Shown here: piece by piece, positions 5,544 through 7,683 of the stretch
How positions within the stretch are numbered: position 1 is the stretch's first letter
Layout: each line of letters begins with the position of its first letter
Assembly: GCA_026990615.1 (NCBI GenBank)
Contig: JALXDB010000109.1
Span: 1 to 7,683, forward strand
Length of the DNA stretch: 7,683 nt
Direction: 5' to 3'
From: Spirochaetota bacterium
Lineage (GTDB): Bacteria; Spirochaetota; B62-G9
The notes under the pieces: generated by a model
Seen by the model: only the letters and a program-made list of their open reading frames with translations
Told to the model about the DNA's origin: nothing
Databases searched by the model: none
Translations under genes and position numbers: made by a program

Positions 5544-7683
5544 ATGAAAAGAATATACATTATCTTTGTACTATTTTTACTTATGGGTTTTGTCCCTCAT
5601 GCTATGGCCGGGGGAAAAAAGGCAGGGGAAGAAGAAAAGGCAAAAATGAGTGAGGAAGCACCCAAAGAGGAAGCTCAGACACCTGCTAAAGAATCTCCTT
5701 CAGGAGGGGAAAAGGTAATAGAAGAAGCAACAAATCAGAAGGCCGTACCTTCAGTATCAGAGACGCAGAATGAAGGTGTAATAATTAAAAAGCAGGAAAC
5801 AGGAACCATAACGGGTAAAATAGTTGACGAGAAGGGAAATCCTGTTTCAGGCATTGTAGTTCAATGTCTGAATGAATCTGGAGTAGTAGTTGACCAGGTT
5901 GTAACTGATAACGAGGGAACCTATAAGTTTGTTGGTATACCGAAAGGTAAATACCGGATTGTAGCCCTGTACCGGCCTGTAACAACATCAATAGAAATAA
6001 AACCTAAGACCAGGGAGTTAAAAAGACCTCCTATTCCCACTGGACTTGAATTGAAGGAGGTTAACTACGGTATACCCGGAGAAAGTTTTATAAAAGCGAG
6101 CTGGGATAGGATGGAGAATACAAGCAGTTATACATGCGAGATATACAGGAAAAAGGATAAAGAGCTTATTGAGAAGTACAGCGATATTAAACAAAATTAC
6201 TGTGTTTTTGGAGGTCTTGACGAAAATACGGACTACATGGTCAGGGTGTATTCGAAGAATAGATACGGTCTGTCACTTTCCTACGCACTGGGGTATTTTA
6301 AAACGACTGATAGAAAACCACCCCCGCCTTACAACCTTGGATATACCTATGCAAAAAACAATAGGATTGATCTTGTATGGAACGTTATAAAGGTAAAAGA
6401 CCTTAAAGGATTTGTAGTGCAGATAAAAAAGGAAAATGGAGCATTTCTTTTCTATTCTGAAGATGGTTTGACATGGAATCCAAAGAAGGCAAAAGTGGTG
6501 GAATCTGATAAGGACAGGTTATCATTTACAATCTCGGGAGATTATAATGGGAAGCCTCTGGTTGACAATACAATTCCGTACAGCTTCAGAGTATTTGCGG
6601 TAGATAAATCGGGAAATCTCAGCACTCCATCTGAAGAGTTGAAGAATGTTGTCCTTGATGATACTGTTCCCCCTCAACCTGTATACGATGTTAAATATAA
6701 GCTTATTAACGGAAAGTACAGAGTATCGTGGAAGTCCGGGGATAGTGATGTGGTTAAATACAGGGTCTACTATGGAGTTTATAAAGATAGATGGGATGGA
6801 GTTATTGTGACCAAACAGAACTACTACGATTTTGAGGTCGATGCTCAAAAACTTCCCGAAGGCAAACTCTACATTGCAGTGACAGCCATCGACAGAGCAG
6901 GGAACGAAAGCGGTTTCAGGCCGGTCCAAAAGGAAGCGAGTATAGAAGACCACACGGCTAAAGCCGACTTCATTTTATCCCCATCAAATATTTATAAAGA
7001 TTACTCAATAGCAATAAAAGCGATAAAACCGGAAAGTACCGTTAAGAAACAGCAGAAGAAAAAGGTAAAGATTAAAAGGCCGACGCCACCAAAAGTCTAT
7101 GGCTATGAGTACCTTAAAAGAAAGGGATTCGTTGTCAAAAGTGGTGAAGTTGCCACAATTTCCGGAACTTTGATTGTTCCTGAGAGTGTTATTATTAAGG
7201 TTGAAAGGGGAGGCCGGCTCAATATTAAGAATGCTATTATAGGATCCAAATCCATCTGGGGAGGGGTTAGGTATCTCGCAGGTTCTTTTGGTACTGTTGA
7301 AAATTCGACAATTAAATCGGTACTCAGAGGCCTGGTAATTCTAGATGGTGCATCTGTTGGAACGATAAGAGGGTTGATCGTGGATGGTGCAAAAAACGAA
7401 GGTGTAATAGTCTCGAATTCCGAAGCAAAGTTTGTCAACATCAGGATTAGTAACTGTGGGCTTGGTATATACTCCGAGAATTCCTCTGTGAAATTGATTG
7501 ATTCCAAGATCGTTGGCAACAAAAAGGGTGCCTACTTGAAGGGATATCGATCAAAGGTGTCTTCTTCTGAAATATCTAAAAATAAGGACTACGGATTGAG
7601 AATGGCAGGAAATGGAGAGGTTATTTCTTCCATATTCTCGGAAAACATGGTTGGAGTTTTCTTCGAAAAAAGCGACGGTAGAA
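5544..7683 (+). CDS. Secreted multidomain protein: signal peptide, CarboxypepD-reg-like domain, three FN3 domains, beta-helix (3' end outside window)
   Basis: The frame stays open from ATG 5544 to the window end (713 codons, no stop). Residues 1-22 are a classical signal peptide (MKR, hydrophobic core, AMA cleavage before Gly23); there is no lipobox Cys. Residues 23-85 are Lys/Glu/Pro-rich, like the linker of the upstream protein. Residues 87-155 match the carboxypeptidase regulatory-like/Cna-B type sandwich (GTITGKIVDEKGNPVSGIVV, then TDNEGTYKFVGIPKGKY). Three fibronectin type III domains follow at about 167-256, 259-372 and 374-471, with core Trp at 187, 279 and 396 and late motifs such as VDKSGNLSTPS and IDRAGNESGF. 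A basic linker (about 496-517, KKQQKKKVKIKRP) leads into a right-handed parallel beta-helix from about 520 onward, with rungs of 21-24 residues (SNCGLGIYSENSSVKLID). The product is exported to the periplasm or surface. Beta-helices of this type occur in polysaccharide enzymes and in adhesins; no catalytic residues can be assigned. ATG 5544 is preferred to ATG 5538 on ribosome-site spacing and signal-peptide form. Confidence 0.93.
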   Translation, partial: MKRIYIIFVLFLLMGFVPHAMAGGKKAGEEEKAKMSEEAPKEEAQTPAKESPSGGEKVIEEATNQKAVPSVSETQNEGVIIKKQETGTITGKIVDEKGNPVSGIVVQCLNESGVVVDQVVTDNEGTYKFVGIPKGKYRIVALYRPVTTSIEIKPKTRELKRPPIPTGLELKEVNYGIPGESFIKASWDRMENTSSYTCEIYRKKDKELIEKYSDIKQNYCVFGGLDENTDYMVRVYSKNRYGLSLSYALGYFKTTDRKPPPPYNLGYTYAKNNRIDLVWNVIKVKDLKGFVVQIKKENGAFLFYSEDGLTWNPKKAKVVESDKDRLSFTISGDYNGKPLVDNTIPYSFRVFAVDKSGNLSTPSEELKNVVLDDTVPPQPVYDVKYKLINGKYRVSWKSGDSDVVKYRVYYGVYKDRWDGVIVTKQNYYDFEVDAQKLPEGKLYIAVTAIDRAGNESGFRPVQKEASIEDHTAKADFILSPSNIYKDYSIAIKAIKPESTVKKQQKKKVKIKRPTPPKVYGYEYLKRKGFVVKSGEVATISGTLIVPESVIIKVERGGRLNIKNAIIGSKSIWGGVRYLAGSFGTVENSTIKSVLRGLVILDGASVGTIRGLIVDGAKNEGVIVSNSEAKFVNIRISNCGLGIYSENSSVKLIDSKIVGNKKGAYLKGYRSKVSSSEISKNKDYGLRMAGNGEVISSIFSENMVGVFFEKSDGR

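Noticed and set aside
6522..6953. Open frame of 143 codons on the minus strand
   Set aside because: It lies wholly antisense to the second and third FN3 domains, whose + strand frame is unambiguous; the minus-strand translation has no recognisable domain and no ribosome site.
7103..7522. Open frame of 139 codons on the minus strand
   Set aside because: It is antisense to the beta-helix. Its Pro/Thr/Ser-rich low-complexity composition is the expected reverse reading of repeated Gly/Asn/Ser codons, not a gene.

Overview
The window reads as chromosomal DNA from a low-to-moderate G+C, probably Gram-negative bacterium whose phylum I cannot fix. The outer-membrane inference rests on a secreted protein with an ordinary signal peptide, a bitopic membrane protein with a large extracytoplasmic propeller, and a first gene that resembles a family (TIGR03545) I recall as confined to bacteria with outer membranes. 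All supportable genes lie on the + strand. I see no tRNA, rRNA, CRISPR array, insertion sequence or phage gene.

Region 1 (1-519) is the 3' end of a gene entering from the left. It encodes a strongly charged, helical coiled-coil tail. Region 2 (599-2755) is a compact run of three housekeeping-type genes with gaps of 44 and 31 bp: endonuclease V (nfi), which repairs deaminated purines; an Icc/YfcE-type metallophosphoesterase; and a ComF-family phosphoribosyltransferase-fold protein. The comF gene has no ATG, GTG or TTG upstream of its zinc-finger cysteines, so it appears to start at a non-standard codon, most likely CTG at 1997.

Region 3 (2756-3007) is a 252-bp AT-rich gap. It holds three tandem 10-bp repeats, a perfect AT-rich inverted repeat and a TATAAT box just upstream of the next gene, so it is the likely promoter and control region of the last two genes.

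Region 4 (3008-7683) is the accessory-looking part: two large envelope genes separated by only a few bases. The first encodes a cytoplasmic FHA-like domain of the type seen in YscD/PrgH proteins, one membrane helix, a roughly 300-residue Lys/Glu-rich linker containing three amphipathic basic motifs, and an eight-repeat FG-GAP/PQQ-like beta-propeller outside the membrane. The second, which runs off the right edge, encodes a secreted protein with a signal peptide, a Lys/Glu-rich segment, a carboxypeptidase-regulatory-like beta-sandwich, three fibronectin type III domains and a right-handed beta-helix. Their ribosome-binding-site and stop-codon overlap suggests joint expression. I infer a cell-envelope scaffold or surface display/adhesion pair; the function is not known from sequence.
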